64,000 nucleotides of DNA from Mordavella massiliensis (GCF_016901695.1 NZ_JACJKS010000001.1:62001-126000); one strand, 5' to 3'; positions 34,422 to 44,086 are shown, numbered from the stretch's first letter. Made by a program: numbers and translations. Notes: generated from the sequence alone by a model not told the origin.

Positions 34422-35558
34422 CTACTCTTCCTGCTGTCTGTAATATGTAAGGATCAGTTCCACCATCCGGTCATAGCTGGCCACGCCGTCCGCCTGGCCG
34501 TTCGCCTTCAGGTAGGTGTCGTTGATCCGGTCTGACACTTCCGCCACCGCGCCGTCATACCTCTCCCAGAAGGCGCTGTTTGCGGCAAGATCCGCCTTTA
34601 CCCCCTCCGACAGTTCCCCGTACAGCTCCCGGTATGCCTCCTCATCCACCTGGAAGAGGGCGTTGGTGCAGTTGATCCACCCCAGCAGATAGCTGCTGTA
34701 GCTGAGCTCCGGGCTGTCCGCGCCGGTCCCGGCGAGAAAGGCGATGAAATTGGCCTCCTCCTCCTGCATGAACCCCCGCAGGTGGGCCAGCTCATGGCAG
34801 GCGGAAAAAGGTATGTTGTAGGGCGTCATATCCCCGTTGTAGTTGGCCTCGATGGTGAAAGGCGAGTAGATCCCCGTCAGCTTCTGGACGGACAGGATCC
34901 AGGAAAATGCCAGCTCGTTCGGCTGGGGGTAGTACCCCTGCAGGCAGTCGTACTGAAGGGCCGCCTTCTCCATCGCCCGCACCGACTGGGAGGACACATC
35001 CTCCGCAAGCCTCATCACGCCTCCCTCATCCCGGTGCACCTGGGCGCCGGCCAGATTGACTTCCGAGGTGAGATGCCCGCACACCTCACGCAGCTCCTCC
35101 ACCGTAGCCCCCTCCCATTCAAGGCCGCTCTCCCGGGCAAAGGAGGTCCGGTGATAGTTCACGCCGCAGAACGCCGCATACAGGAAGAAGAGGATGGCCG
35201 CCGCCAGGAACAGGCCGGAGAAAAAGGCGGCCAGCGCCTGGCCCGGCTTCCGCCCGGCTGTGCAGCCGTACACAGCCTTCACGATCTGCCACAGCAGGCA
35301 GACGGCGCATACATAGAGAAGCAGCTCCGACGCCGAGAAGGCAAAGATCCCGAAAAAACGGCCCAGCGTCTTCACAAAAAAGGCGTACACGCGGGTCGTA
35401 TACCACTGGGCAAACCCGTCTGCCAAAGAGGCGGCAAAAAGAAGGAGGAAGGCGGCCGCAAAAAGAACAGTACCCGCGGCGGCGCGCCGGCATGCATCCG
35501 TGTATACCGTCTTCTTTCCGGTCCGGATCTCCCGGACTTTTTCCTCTTTTGTTCTCAC
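34422..35558 (-). CDS. DUF3810 membrane protein with zinc-protease motif
   Basis: 378 residues. Three hydrophobic segments in the first 150 residues, then a soluble domain with CHELAHLRGFMQEEEANFIAFLA, a HExxH...E metallopeptidase-type site (gluzincin spacing). The family is annotated DUF3810; the peptidase activity is inferred. The start is GTG 35558, with GGGGAG 6 nt upstream; the open frame extends to 35627 without a ribosome site. It precedes the prdD-like gene by 12 nt, so it is the first gene of that unit, though no functional link is known. Confidence 0.85.
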   Translation of the reverse strand: MRTKEEKVREIRTGKKTVYTDACRRAAAGTVLFAAAFLLLFAASLADGFAQWYTTRVYAFFVKTLGRFFGIFAFSASELLLYVCAVCLLWQIVKAVYGCTAGRKPGQALAAFFSGLFLAAAILFFLYAAFCGVNYHRTSFARESGLEWEGATVEELREVCGHLTSEVNLAGAQVHRDEGGVMRLAEDVSSQSVRAMEKAALQYDCLQGYYPQPNELAFSWILSVQKLTGIYSPFTIEANYNGDMTPYNIPFSACHELAHLRGFMQEEEANFIAFLAGTGADSPELSYSSYLLGWINCTNALFQVDEEAYRELYGELSEGVKADLAANSAFWERYDGAVAEVSDRINDTYLKANGQADGVASYDRMVELILTYYRQQEE

Positions 35559-35670
35559 GTACGTCTCCCCGTAAATCTTTTTTGTTTCCTTATAAAGGAT
35601 TATACACCCCGCCTGCCCCCGCCGCAAATACAGAACGCGCTTTTTGCTCGATTTTCCTGTGGTTCCATAG

Positions 35671-35676
35671 TATAAT
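35671..35676 (+). promoter_or_regulatory. -10 element of sulfatase gene 35721
   Basis: A perfect TATAAT with a weak -35 (TCGATT at 35648-35653, 17-nt spacer), consistent with activator dependence. Confidence 0.45.
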
Positions 35677-35720
35677 AACCGGGAGACAGTTTAACTTTGA
35701 CACAGGAAAGGATCCATCTT

Positions 35721-37181
35721 ATGAAACGACCAAACATTCTCTTTTTACTCGCGGACGACATGGGACACTGGGCGATGCGCAACGCCGGGAACACGGATAT
35801 CTGCACCCCGAACCTGGACCGGCTCGCCGCGCGGGGCGTAAAGTTCGACAGCTTCTTCTGCGCCTCCCCGGTGTGCTCCCCGGCCCGGGCCTCCATCCTG
35901 ACCGGAACCATGCCGTCCTGCCACGGCATCCTGGACTGGCTGGACGGCGGCAGTCTTGACCACAATTGTCTTTCGGAAGAAATGAAATCCTATCTTCCGC
36001 ACGAGACAATCCCGATCCAGTACACAGACCACCTGACGGCCTACACCGATATCCTGGCTGACAACGGCTGGCGCTGCGCCCTGTCGGGCAAGTGGCATAT
36101 GGGGGACAGCATGACGCCCCAGCACGGCTTCACAGACTGGTACACCATCGGCGGCGGGGGCGTCCGGTACTTCGATCCGGACGTGATCCGGGACGGCCGG
36201 TTTGCCGCTGAAGAGGGCTATATCACAGACCTCATCGCCGGCAACGCGCTGGAGCGCCTGGAGGCCTTCGCCGGACAGGAGGACCCATTCTATCTGAGCG
36301 TGCACTTTACCGCCCCCCACAGCCCGTGGGAGGAGACGGACCACAAGAAGGAATTCCTGGATCTCTACCGGGACTGCGGCTTCACCGCCACGCCGGATCT
36401 TCCCTACCATCCCTGGCAGGTCTTCACCTGCCCCCACGGGCAGGGAGAGCGCAGAAAGGAACTGCTGCGGGGCTACTACGCCGCCATCACCGCCATGGAC
36501 CACCAGATCGGCCGGCTCCTCGACCGGCTGGAAGAGCTGGGGCTCACGGAGGACACCATTGTCATCTTCACCTCGGACAACGGCATGAACCTGGGGCAGC
36601 ACGGCATCTGGGGCAAGGGCAACGGCACCTTCCCCCAGAACATGTACGACAGTTCCGTCAAAGTGCCTTTCATCGCCTCCTGGCCCGGGCACTTTGCGCA
36701 GGGCGCCGTGTGCAGCGAACTGTTCAGCCACTACGACATCCTGCCCACCCTCTGCGATCTGTGCGGCCTTCCGGTGCACACGCGCCAGGCCCTCCCGGGC
36801 CGCAGTTTCCGGCGCTGGCTGTGGGAGCCGGATCTGGCGGACAGCCGGCCGGTCGTCGTGTTTGATGAGTACGGCCCGGTGCGCATGATCCGGGACAGGG
36901 AGTGGAAACTGGTGCTCCGCTATCCCTACGGACCGAATGAGCTGTACCACATAAGCGCCGACCCGGACGAGACAGAGAACCTCTTCGGGGATCCGTCCCA
37001 GGAGGAGCGGATCGTAGCCATGCGCCGCCAGATGGAGGAGTGGTTCCTCCGCTACTCGGACCCGGACCTGGACGGACGCAAGGAGGGCGTCACCGGCACC
37101 GGCCAGTACTGCCGGGCCGGGAGCCGGGCACATCTGGCTGAGAAATACGGGCCCATGCCAAAGCCTGTAAAGGGAGAATAA
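35721..37181 (+). CDS. Sulfatase (arylsulfatase family, formylglycine type)
   Basis: 486 residues. Metal-binding Asp12-Asp13 in LLADDMG, the modification motif C52-S-P-A-R56 followed by ASILTG (Cys matured to formylglycine), GKWHMG, HSPW and TSDNGMNLGQHG are all present. It hydrolyses sulfate esters of carbohydrates. No signal peptide is visible, so it is predicted cytoplasmic, acting on imported oligosaccharides. Maturation must come from the anaerobic maturase encoded at 48427. ATG 35721 has AAAGGA 8 nt upstream. Its target sulfate position cannot be told from the sequence. Confidence 0.93.
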   Translation: MKRPNILFLLADDMGHWAMRNAGNTDICTPNLDRLAARGVKFDSFFCASPVCSPARASILTGTMPSCHGILDWLDGGSLDHNCLSEEMKSYLPHETIPIQYTDHLTAYTDILADNGWRCALSGKWHMGDSMTPQHGFTDWYTIGGGGVRYFDPDVIRDGRFAAEEGYITDLIAGNALERLEAFAGQEDPFYLSVHFTAPHSPWEETDHKKEFLDLYRDCGFTATPDLPYHPWQVFTCPHGQGERRKELLRGYYAAITAMDHQIGRLLDRLEELGLTEDTIVIFTSDNGMNLGQHGIWGKGNGTFPQNMYDSSVKVPFIASWPGHFAQGAVCSELFSHYDILPTLCDLCGLPVHTRQALPGRSFRRWLWEPDLADSRPVVVFDEYGPVRMIRDREWKLVLRYPYGPNELYHISADPDETENLFGDPSQEERIVAMRRQMEEWFLRYSDPDLDGRKEGVTGTGQYCRAGSRAHLAEKYGPMPKPVKGE

Positions 37182-37189
37182 AGCAAAAG

Positions 37190-37236
37190 AGGAGCGCTGC
37201 CTCACTATCGGATCACGATAGCGAAGCAGCGCTCCT
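37190..37236. terminator. Hairpin between sulfatase and ABC operon
   Basis: Outer stem AGGAGCGCTGC / GCAGCGCTCCT (37190-37200 with 37226-37236) plus inner CTATCG / CGATAG. CTTTTGCTTT follows on the minus side and GTCTTTCTT on the plus side. Confidence 0.7.
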
Positions 37237-37272
37237 GTCTTTCTTATATACAGCCTCAGGCCGGATGCACTC

Positions 37273-38157
37273 TTAGCCCTTGATACCACCGCCGGTAACA
37301 CCGGAGATGATCTTCTCGGACAGGAAGATGTACAGAAGCAGCGTCGGCAGGAAGACGATGACAACGGCTGCGAACAGTCCGCCCCAGTCTCCTGTGTACT
37401 GCATGGATGTCAGCACGCTCTTCAGTCCGGGTCCTACAGGCATGATGTCTGAGGACGATGCGAAGATCAGGGAAATGAAGTACTCATTCCAGATGTTCAT
37501 GAAGATGAAGATCCCGACCGTGATGATGCCCGGCTGTGCCAGCGGGAACATGATCCGCCAGAATGTCATCATCGGCGTGCAGCCGTCGATGGCGGCCGCC
37601 TCCTCGTAAGTCCTTGACAGGTTCTGGAAGAACGTCATCAGGAAGGTGGTCGTGTAGGGGATCTGCATTCCGATGTACAGGAACATCAGAAGTCCTCTGG
37701 AACCGTTGATGTCAAGCTGGATCGCGATGGACATCAGCGGCAGCACGATCATGATCTGCGGGATACTCATGGCAATCAGGAATCCGGAACGGATCGGCTT
37801 ATTGCCAAGGAAGGTGAACCTGGACAGCACGTAGGCCGCCGGCGCGCTGATGATGACAGCGCCCACCATGGTCACCACTGCGTACAGCAGGGAGTTCAGG
37901 AAGAACGTCGAGATGCTGTTCGCCTGCCATGCCCGGATGTAGTTATCCGGGTGCAGTCCTGTTGCAAACTTAAACACCTCGCCCTTCATGATCTCGGGAG
38001 CTGTGGAAAAGCTGGCTGCCAGGATCCACAGCAGCAGGAAGATCGTGAAGAACACCCAGATCGCCACGATGATGTAACCGGGCAGGAGTTTCGCTTCCTT
38101 GCGGGGGTTAAACGGCTCTCTGACCTTTTTTTCTTTATCTTTCTTTTTTCCAAACAT
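37273..38157 (-). CDS. Carbohydrate ABC transporter permease (MalG type)
   Basis: 294 residues. A lysine-rich cytoplasmic start (MFGKKKDKEKK), six membrane segments and the EAA loop TYEEAAAIDGCTPMMTFWRIMFP. ATG 38157 has GGGGG 8 nt upstream; the open frame further up lacks a ribosome site. It is the last gene of the sulfated-glycan ABC unit: binding protein, MalF type, MalG type, with no ATPase. Confidence 0.93.
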   Translation of the reverse strand: MFGKKKDKEKKVREPFNPRKEAKLLPGYIIVAIWVFFTIFLLLWILAASFSTAPEIMKGEVFKFATGLHPDNYIRAWQANSISTFFLNSLLYAVVTMVGAVIISAPAAYVLSRFTFLGNKPIRSGFLIAMSIPQIMIVLPLMSIAIQLDINGSRGLLMFLYIGMQIPYTTTFLMTFFQNLSRTYEEAAAIDGCTPMMTFWRIMFPLAQPGIITVGIFIFMNIWNEYFISLIFASSSDIMPVGPGLKSVLTSMQYTGDWGGLFAAVVIVFLPTLLLYIFLSEKIISGVTGGGIKG

Positions 38158-38173
38158 AAAGCCATCCCCCTTT

Positions 38174-39079
38174 CTAGAATTCCAGATCGTCGTCTTTGAC
38201 GAGCAGGTTGACAAGTCCGAATACAACAAGCACGATCACAGCCATCAGGATGCCGACGGCAGCGCCCACGCCCGCGTCACGGGATGTGCTTCCCGTCGTT
38301 CCGAACACGGCGTTGTACATGTATACAACCGGCGTGATCGTCGCGTTGTCGGACGGCTGCGGGGATGCCCACATCTGGGACCATACGAAGAAGCCGATGA
38401 CAGCGATGGTCCAGAATGTCGTACAGGTCTTGAACACGCCCTTGATGAGGGGCAGTGTGATAAATGAAAACTGTTTCAGCTTGTTTGCTCCGTCGATGGT
38501 GGCCGCCTCATAGTAATCTGCCGGGATCCTCTCGATACCGCTGATGAAGATCAGCATGAAGTAACCGACAGATCCGAAACAGAAGGCGATGAGCAGGGAC
38601 CAGAACTTCCATTTACCGTTCATGTAGTCTATGCTCGCCAGATCCTCCAGCCCAAGCGCAGTGAAAAAGCTGTGCAGGAGACCGAAGCGCTTGTTGAATA
38701 CGTACTGGATCCACATCGTCGCGATGGCAACCGCGTTGATGATGTTCGGCACGTAGATAACGGCTCTCCAGAAAGCTTTGAAGCGGACGCCGCTTGTCAG
38801 GATCACCGCGAAGAGAAGCGCGATCAGCATGACAGCGATGCCGCCGATGATGAAGATCTTGAGCATGTTCATCATGGATGTGCGGAAGAGCTGCGTCTCG
38901 ATCAGCTTCTGGTAGTTGCCGATCCCGTTGAACGACCACTCGCTCATGGGATCACTGACTCCTTCTACGTTAAAGAAACTCATAATGATCGTACGGATGA
39001 TCGGGTACAGATACATTACGATGAAGAAGAAAAGCGCCGGAGTCAGAAAGCAGACGATCATTTTTTTGTTTTGTTTCAA
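38174..39079 (-). CDS. Sugar ABC transporter permease (MalF type)
   Basis: 301 residues, six membrane segments, with the EAA loop PADYYEAATIDGANKLKQFSFITLP. Partner of the MalG-type permease 16 nt downstream. A strong hairpin lies between this gene and the upstream binding-protein gene, which would lower permease transcript relative to the binding protein. Confidence 0.93.
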   Translation of the reverse strand: MKQNKKMIVCFLTPALFFFIVMYLYPIIRTIIMSFFNVEGVSDPMSEWSFNGIGNYQKLIETQLFRTSMMNMLKIFIIGGIAVMLIALLFAVILTSGVRFKAFWRAVIYVPNIINAVAIATMWIQYVFNKRFGLLHSFFTALGLEDLASIDYMNGKWKFWSLLIAFCFGSVGYFMLIFISGIERIPADYYEAATIDGANKLKQFSFITLPLIKGVFKTCTTFWTIAVIGFFVWSQMWASPQPSDNATITPVVYMYNAVFGTTGSTSRDAGVGAAVGILMAVIVLVVFGLVNLLVKDDDLEF

Positions 39080-39128
39080 GATGATGTCCCCCTTTCTCTC
39101 AGATATGTAAGTCCGTCATATGGAAAAA

Positions 39129-39168
39129 AGGTATGGCGGCCATAAGCCGCCGCTTTGCCGCCATACCT
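39129..39168 (-). terminator. Intercistronic attenuator/terminator after the binding-protein gene
   Basis: A perfect 12-bp stem AGGTATGGCGGC / GCCGCCATACCT (39129-39140 with 39157-39168). On the minus strand it is followed by TTTTTTCC. It lies between the abundant binding protein and its permeases. Confidence 0.75.
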
Positions 39169-39186
39169 CTCCATTTCAGGATGTCT

Positions 39187-40461
39187 TTACTGTGCTGCAG
39201 AGATTGCAGAGATGAACTCATCCGGTGTGCTCTCACCCTTGATCAGTTTTACAACGTTCTCGTTGATGATCGGTGTGAAGTCCGCGTTCGTCTCCAGACC
39301 TACCGCCCAGTCATAAGCCTTTGTCATTTCCTTGAAGTAAGGCTCTGCATCTGCGATAGCTGCCGGCCACTCTGTGTTCTCTGTGTCAGAGGGGATGGAG
39401 TTAACGGAAGATGCCATCTCAAGGTCGTAGTCGCCTGTAGCGATCATGGTTGCGAAGTCAAATGCCTCCTGCTGCATGTCGCTCTCTTTGTTGATGCCGT
39501 AGCCCTGTGCTCCTACCATGGAAGCCTCGGCTCCGTCTACACCGCCCTCAACTGACGGCCACGGGAAGAAGCCGAACTCAAGGTCTGCCTGCGTGTTTAC
39601 ATTGATCTCGTTCGGGATCCAGGATGCGTTGAGAACCATGCAGCTCTCGCCAAATCCGATCTCGTTCTGTCCGTCCGGATACTGTGCCGGAGCGTTGGGT
39701 GAGAAGTATCCAGCGTCTACAAGCTCAGCGATATCCTCTGCTGCCTGCAGGGCTGCGGGCTCGTTTGCCCAGTCGCCGTTGTTGAAGCACTCAAGAACTG
39801 CTTCCTGTCCGATGTATCTTGCCATCTGGAAACCGTAGATCAGGTTTACAGAGTCAGAGTTACATGTCAGCGGGTTGTAGCCAGCGTCTTTGATCTTCTG
39901 GCAAACTTCCTTGAACTCCTCGAAGGTGGTCGGCTTGTCATCCTCTGTCAGGCCGGCTTCCTCCCACATATCCTTGTTGTACCATACACCTGTTGTGTAT
40001 ACCTGGTAGGGAACTACATAGAGCTTTCCGTCGCCCCATGATTTTGCCTTATCAAGGATAACCGGCATTACATGGCTCTCAAACTCTTCCTCGCCCTCCA
40101 GTGTGGACAGGTCTACAAGGTAGTCCTTTGTGTTCATAACGACACGCATATAGTCGTCGTCGAAGAGGTCGATGTCCTCGCCGGCCTCAAGAGCTGTACC
40201 GATGAGGGTCTTCATGTCACGGCCCTTCCACTCGATGTTGATGTGGATGCCTGTCTCCTCCTCGTAAGCGTCCGCTGCCTCCTGGATCACCTTAGCCTGG
40301 GACTCTGTGGAGTTCCACATGGACCAGTAGGTCATCTCCTTGCCGGAACCGCCCTCGTCAGATCCGCCATCGCCGGATCCGCCGTCGGATGATCCGCATC
40401 CGGCTGCCATTGTGGCAACCATAGCTGCCGTCAGTAACACGCTAACCAATTTCTTTTTCAT
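39187..40461 (-). CDS. Extracellular solute-binding lipoprotein, family 1
   Basis: 424 residues. Lipoprotein signal with MAAGC, then a Gly/Ser/Asp-rich linker and the binding fold (YWSMWNSTESQAKVIQEAAD, later GVWYNKDMWEEAGL). It should capture the oligosaccharide imported for the sulfatase/GH genes around it. Very strong expression is suggested by the hairpin after it. It begins 35 nt downstream of the beta-helix gene and shares that promoter. Confidence 0.93.
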   Translation of the reverse strand: MKKKLVSVLLTAAMVATMAAGCGSSDGGSGDGGSDEGGSGKEMTYWSMWNSTESQAKVIQEAADAYEEETGIHINIEWKGRDMKTLIGTALEAGEDIDLFDDDYMRVVMNTKDYLVDLSTLEGEEEFESHVMPVILDKAKSWGDGKLYVVPYQVYTTGVWYNKDMWEEAGLTEDDKPTTFEEFKEVCQKIKDAGYNPLTCNSDSVNLIYGFQMARYIGQEAVLECFNNGDWANEPAALQAAEDIAELVDAGYFSPNAPAQYPDGQNEIGFGESCMVLNASWIPNEINVNTQADLEFGFFPWPSVEGGVDGAEASMVGAQGYGINKESDMQQEAFDFATMIATGDYDLEMASSVNSIPSDTENTEWPAAIADAEPYFKEMTKAYDWAVGLETNADFTPIINENVVKLIKGESTPDEFISAISAAQ

Positions 40462-40496
40462 AATGTTACCTCACCTTTCTTAAAAAATTTGGTTAA

Positions 40497-42020
40497 TCAG
40501 TTCTGCTTTTTGGGTCGGGCAAAGCAGGCCCCGATATCAGGACGGATGCCGGTGTGTTCTTCAAAGAAGTCTAGTCCGGCCTCCCCTTTTATCCGTTTTT
40601 CAGCTTCCGCACTGTCCGCGGTCACAGCCTCCCCGTCGTCATCGGGGACGTTCGCGTAATTACAGTACAGGTTTGCGCGGTACACAGCCTTCTTGGTCTG
40701 GTGGTGCCAGTCCTCTGTCCTGGCCTCCTCTCCCGCGTGTATGATCAGATTATTTTCTACCAGCATCCCGCCCTCAGACATACCGGTTCGGATGAACGGA
40801 ACGCCGTCTGCTATGATGAATGTGTTGTCGTGAATGTGTGCGTCCTGATTGCGCACCGGCGTGATCACACCGGATTTCGCCAGCCCGTCATTCACACTGA
40901 TGTTATGACGGAATATATTGTTGATACTCTCTCCCTCACAGAACATCACACAGCCGCCCTCGTTGTCATGGCTGTAATTGTACTGGTACACTGTGCCGTC
41001 TCCCGAGTCGGCGTCCCAGGCTTCCCCATCCTGGTTGAAGCAGGTGTGCGCGGCTTCGTTGTACTGGAAGAGCGCGTCCTTGCACTTCCACGGCCAGATG
41101 GCCGCCGCCACCATGCCGCCTCTGTCGCCCGGCTCCGCGTACACCGCAGGGTTGATGTCCTGCGCCACGTGCTCGGATACATTGTACTGTACCAGAGGCC
41201 GGAAGCAGTACATGGGAGTGATCGCGTCCCCTCCGATCTCCCGGAGGCGGTTGTGCTCGATCCGCACATCCACAGACCCGTATGTCTGCGCGATCTCGTC
41301 CGGGATCTCCAGGGATGTGAATTCGCCGTGCCGGTAGGTGTAGCCGGCTGCGATCCCCCACCTCCTGCACCGTTCCACTGTGCAGTGATGGATGTAAAGT
41401 CCCTCGTACCTTGCGATCCCCGTCTTCTCCTCGTCTGCCGGCGCAAGCGCCGACGCGTAGATACCGCCGTTGTTCATGTGCTTGTCATAGACGTTGCCGG
41501 ACACATCGTGGACATACAGCCCGTCCAGCTCGATCTGGTGGAGTGTGCCCGCGTCCTTCGCGATCACGCTGACGCCTGTCCGGTTCATCAGATCGCCCTG
41601 GTTGTAGTACTCGCCCTGAAGCAGGACCCGGTTCATGATCTCCAGGTTCCGCACCGCGATGTACTCGGCGTCATACAGAAGGACTGCCGACGACACGTAG
41701 CCGCGCCACACATGGGTGGGCGCATCCAGCGGCGCTCCGTAGTTCTGATACCACAGGCCGCTTCCCGCAGCGTCGATCCGGGGCAGATCCCCTTCCCCGT
41801 AGGCGTCGATGACAACAGGCGCTTCCTTGCTGCCGCCGCCGAAGATGTGAAGGTATTCCTCCTCAAAGACGGATCCCCTCTCCAGAAGGATCACATCGCC
41901 GGGCTTCCTCTCCTGCCGGTTGATGCTGCGAAGCGTCCGGAAGGGCGTCTCGGCCGATGTGCCGTTATTCCTGTCATCTCCGCGAAAAGAGCTGACGTAG
42001 AAAGTTCTCTTAACGTCCAT
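40497..42020 (-). CDS. Right-handed parallel beta-helix protein
   Basis: 507 residues. The start FYVSSFRGDDRNNGTSAETPFRTL is typical of PL6/PL-like beta-helix proteins, with repeated IEHNRLREIGGDAI- and LFQYNEAAHTC-type coils. It could be a polysaccharide lyase, an epimerase or a glycoside hydrolase of a beta-helix family; no catalytic residues were assigned. No signal peptide is visible, so it probably acts on imported oligosaccharide. It is first in the operon with the ABC transporter, behind a promoter with an AraC-type operator. Confidence 0.8.
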   Translation of the reverse strand: MDVKRTFYVSSFRGDDRNNGTSAETPFRTLRSINRQERKPGDVILLERGSVFEEEYLHIFGGGSKEAPVVIDAYGEGDLPRIDAAGSGLWYQNYGAPLDAPTHVWRGYVSSAVLLYDAEYIAVRNLEIMNRVLLQGEYYNQGDLMNRTGVSVIAKDAGTLHQIELDGLYVHDVSGNVYDKHMNNGGIYASALAPADEEKTGIARYEGLYIHHCTVERCRRWGIAAGYTYRHGEFTSLEIPDEIAQTYGSVDVRIEHNRLREIGGDAITPMYCFRPLVQYNVSEHVAQDINPAVYAEPGDRGGMVAAAIWPWKCKDALFQYNEAAHTCFNQDGEAWDADSGDGTVYQYNYSHDNEGGCVMFCEGESINNIFRHNISVNDGLAKSGVITPVRNQDAHIHDNTFIIADGVPFIRTGMSEGGMLVENNLIIHAGEEARTEDWHHQTKKAVYRANLYCNYANVPDDDGEAVTADSAEAEKRIKGEAGLDFFEEHTGIRPDIGACFARPKKQN

Positions 42021-42060
42021 ACTGCCTCCTGCTGTTTTTTTCTGCCCATGAACTACTTGT

Positions 42061-42089
42061 ATTATAGCTTCCCCTGCCAGCTCTTTCTA
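42061..42089 (-). promoter_or_regulatory. Promoter of the beta-helix/ABC operon
   Basis: Minus strand: TAGAAA (42084-42089), 17 nt, perfect TATAAT (42061-42066), 41 nt upstream of the start. Confidence 0.65.
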
Positions 42090-42097
42090 TCTTTCTT

Positions 42098-42132
42098 TTG
42101 CTTCATTTTTTAGCAATCTTGCTTTTTTTGTG
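42098..42132 (-). promoter_or_regulatory. Direct-repeat operator upstream of the beta-helix operon
   Basis: Two TTGC half-sites (plus-strand 42098-42101 and 42119-42122) exactly 21 bp apart, the second within CTTGCTTTTTTTGTGC. The nearer one is 8 bp beyond the -35. The same arrangement occurs upstream of the GH112 gene. Typical geometry of an AraC-family activator. Confidence 0.6.
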
Positions 42133-42187
42133 CATTCTATTTACAAGATTAAATTTTTTTCGTCATTCTACACTACATTTTACACAA

Positions 42188-44086
42188 TTACACGCCTTTT
42201 ATATTGGCCGCGCTGACGATATTTTCCCACAAATTGCACTTAACCGGCTCGGTTTTCCCTTCTTCGTTCGTGTAATATGGAAGCCGCTCCTCCGCCAGCT
42301 CCTCCAGGGCGTCCGTCCTTCCGTCCAGGTAGGAGAGGATCCTTCTTTGCGCGGACTTCAGCCGCGCTTCCACGCCGGACAGGCGCACGTCCAGCACCTC
42401 GTACCCGTTCGGCTTGCACTCCGCCATCCAGAGCTCCTCCCGGAGCCGGTGCAGCTTCTGCACTTTCTTCCGGAGAGCCGGGATCTCCTTTCCGGCGATC
42501 CGCGCAAGCGCCTCCCGGTCGCCCGCAAGGTACGCCTTTCGTATCCCTGCCCCCAGCTCGCATTTCACCGCGTCCGCCGAGGCCAGGAGCTGGTAGTAGC
42601 GGAACAGTCCCGCCATGGCGCCGGCCCGCTTCCGGGCTTTCTTAAGGAGCGCGGCGGTCTCCCTGTACCAGGCGTCCAGCCCCGCGCCCGCATACTGGCC
42701 GTCAAAGACGCCGGTCAGCGGATCCTGGTAGAAGACAGCCTTGGACGGATTGGCGAACTTCGCATTGTACAGGCCTGTGCCGGGGATGTGGTCCAGCCTG
42801 TCAAAGAGGAGCATGTCCTGCCAGGATTCCCCGCACAGCATGCGGAACCAGCTCTCCATCTCCTCCCCGTCTGTGGACTCGCCGTACACGCACCGGCTGT
42901 AGAAGGCCATCATGGGAAGGCCCGCCATCATGGGCGTCTCCGCCCCGTTGTCCTGCCAGAGGGTGAGGAAGCTGTCCTCCACGCCCGTGTCCTCCAGGCC
43001 CAGGAACGCCGCCTTCGTGGCATCCATGGCCTGGGCGTAGTTGGGCGCCAGCCCGTTCCAGATCCAGGCGCCGCCGGCGAAGCAGACCCGGTCCGTCAGC
43101 TTTTTGTGGAGGCGGGCCATCCGCGTGTACCGGTCCTCCTCATGCCCCTCGTAGTCCCAGTATACAAGAGTCACCCGGCGGTCCGGCTTCTCGTTTTCCG
43201 GCCACTCATAGTCCGCCGGGACATTGTAGTAATCGCCGCCCCCCGGCGTGACGAAGAACATGTCGCTCCAGATCATGGGATCCAGGCCGTATACTTCGCA
43301 CAGCTCCATGACGCGGTCCAGGTGCCGGCGGATCAGCTCGCCCTGCTTCACGTCCCCGTGGATCCGGCGGTAGTTGCCGTACCCCAGGTAAAACGCCTCG
43401 TCCATGCCAAGGTGGACGCGCTTCGAGCGGTACATCCCCTTCACGGAGGCGAGCATGGCCCCGATCAGCTCATAGGTCCGCTCCTCCTCCGCCAGCAGGA
43501 TGTCCTCGTCGTCCCGGTACGCCTCCATGGACGGCCAGCGCAGCGCCGTGCGCAGGTGGGCCAGCGTCTGGATGCAGGGGATCATCTCCACGCCGAACAG
43601 GGCGGCGTAGGCGTCGCACGCCCGGATCTCCTCCTTCGTATACCGGCCCCGCAGCGACCCGAAGTACGGGTATCCCTCCACTTCATAGGTGTCTTCCGTG
43701 TACAGGAGGAACCAGTCCAGGCCCATGAGCGCTGTCTGGCGGATCAGCTTTTTGACAGCCTCCACCCGGAGCACGCCGTTCCTGGAGCAGTCGAACATGA
43801 ACCCCTTATGGCCCCTGACGCCCGGATTCTCCTCTCTCCACTTCCCGGCCCGCACATGCTCCAGCGCCTTTCCGAGCGCCCGGAACGCCTCCGGCAGGCT
43901 GTGGTATTCGATGCAGACATCCTCCCCGTCCTTCACCGCCCGGTAGCCGGGCGCATCTGTCCGGAAAAAATGGAGGCACACCTCTGCCCCCTCCCCGCTC
44001 TTCACAAGCGTATGGCCTCTCTCCTCCAGGATATCGCGCACGGCCTCCTTCCGGATATCCTGCGCGTCATTGATGGTAAATCTCAT
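42188..44086 (-). CDS. GH20 beta-N-acetylhexosaminidase
   Basis: 632 residues. An N-terminal GH20b-like domain (about 1-90) precedes the TIM barrel (GHKGFMFDCSRNGVLRVEAVKK), with the substrate-assisted catalytic pair Asp229-Glu230 in VHLGMDEA and the active-site Trp cluster GGAWIWNGLAPN. It releases terminal GlcNAc or GalNAc. No signal peptide, hence probably intracellular. AGGAG lies upstream of ATG 44086. It is divergent from the GH43-type gene. A long C-terminal helical region (about 500-632) is unusual and may bind a partner or oligomerise. Confidence 0.9.
   Translation of the reverse strand: MRFTINDAQDIRKEAVRDILEERGHTLVKSGEGAEVCLHFFRTDAPGYRAVKDGEDVCIEYHSLPEAFRALGKALEHVRAGKWREENPGVRGHKGFMFDCSRNGVLRVEAVKKLIRQTALMGLDWFLLYTEDTYEVEGYPYFGSLRGRYTKEEIRACDAYAALFGVEMIPCIQTLAHLRTALRWPSMEAYRDDEDILLAEEERTYELIGAMLASVKGMYRSKRVHLGMDEAFYLGYGNYRRIHGDVKQGELIRRHLDRVMELCEVYGLDPMIWSDMFFVTPGGGDYYNVPADYEWPENEKPDRRVTLVYWDYEGHEEDRYTRMARLHKKLTDRVCFAGGAWIWNGLAPNYAQAMDATKAAFLGLEDTGVEDSFLTLWQDNGAETPMMAGLPMMAFYSRCVYGESTDGEEMESWFRMLCGESWQDMLLFDRLDHIPGTGLYNAKFANPSKAVFYQDPLTGVFDGQYAGAGLDAWYRETAALLKKARKRAGAMAGLFRYYQLLASADAVKCELGAGIRKAYLAGDREALARIAGKEIPALRKKVQKLHRLREELWMAECKPNGYEVLDVRLSGVEARLKSAQRRILSYLDGRTDALEELAEERLPYYTNEEGKTEPVKCNLWENIVSAANIKGV

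Noticed and set aside
42277-42645. Pro/Arg/Ser-rich open frames inside GH20 and elsewhere
   Set aside because: High GC gives many long shadow frames; they lack ribosome sites and overlap well-supported genes.
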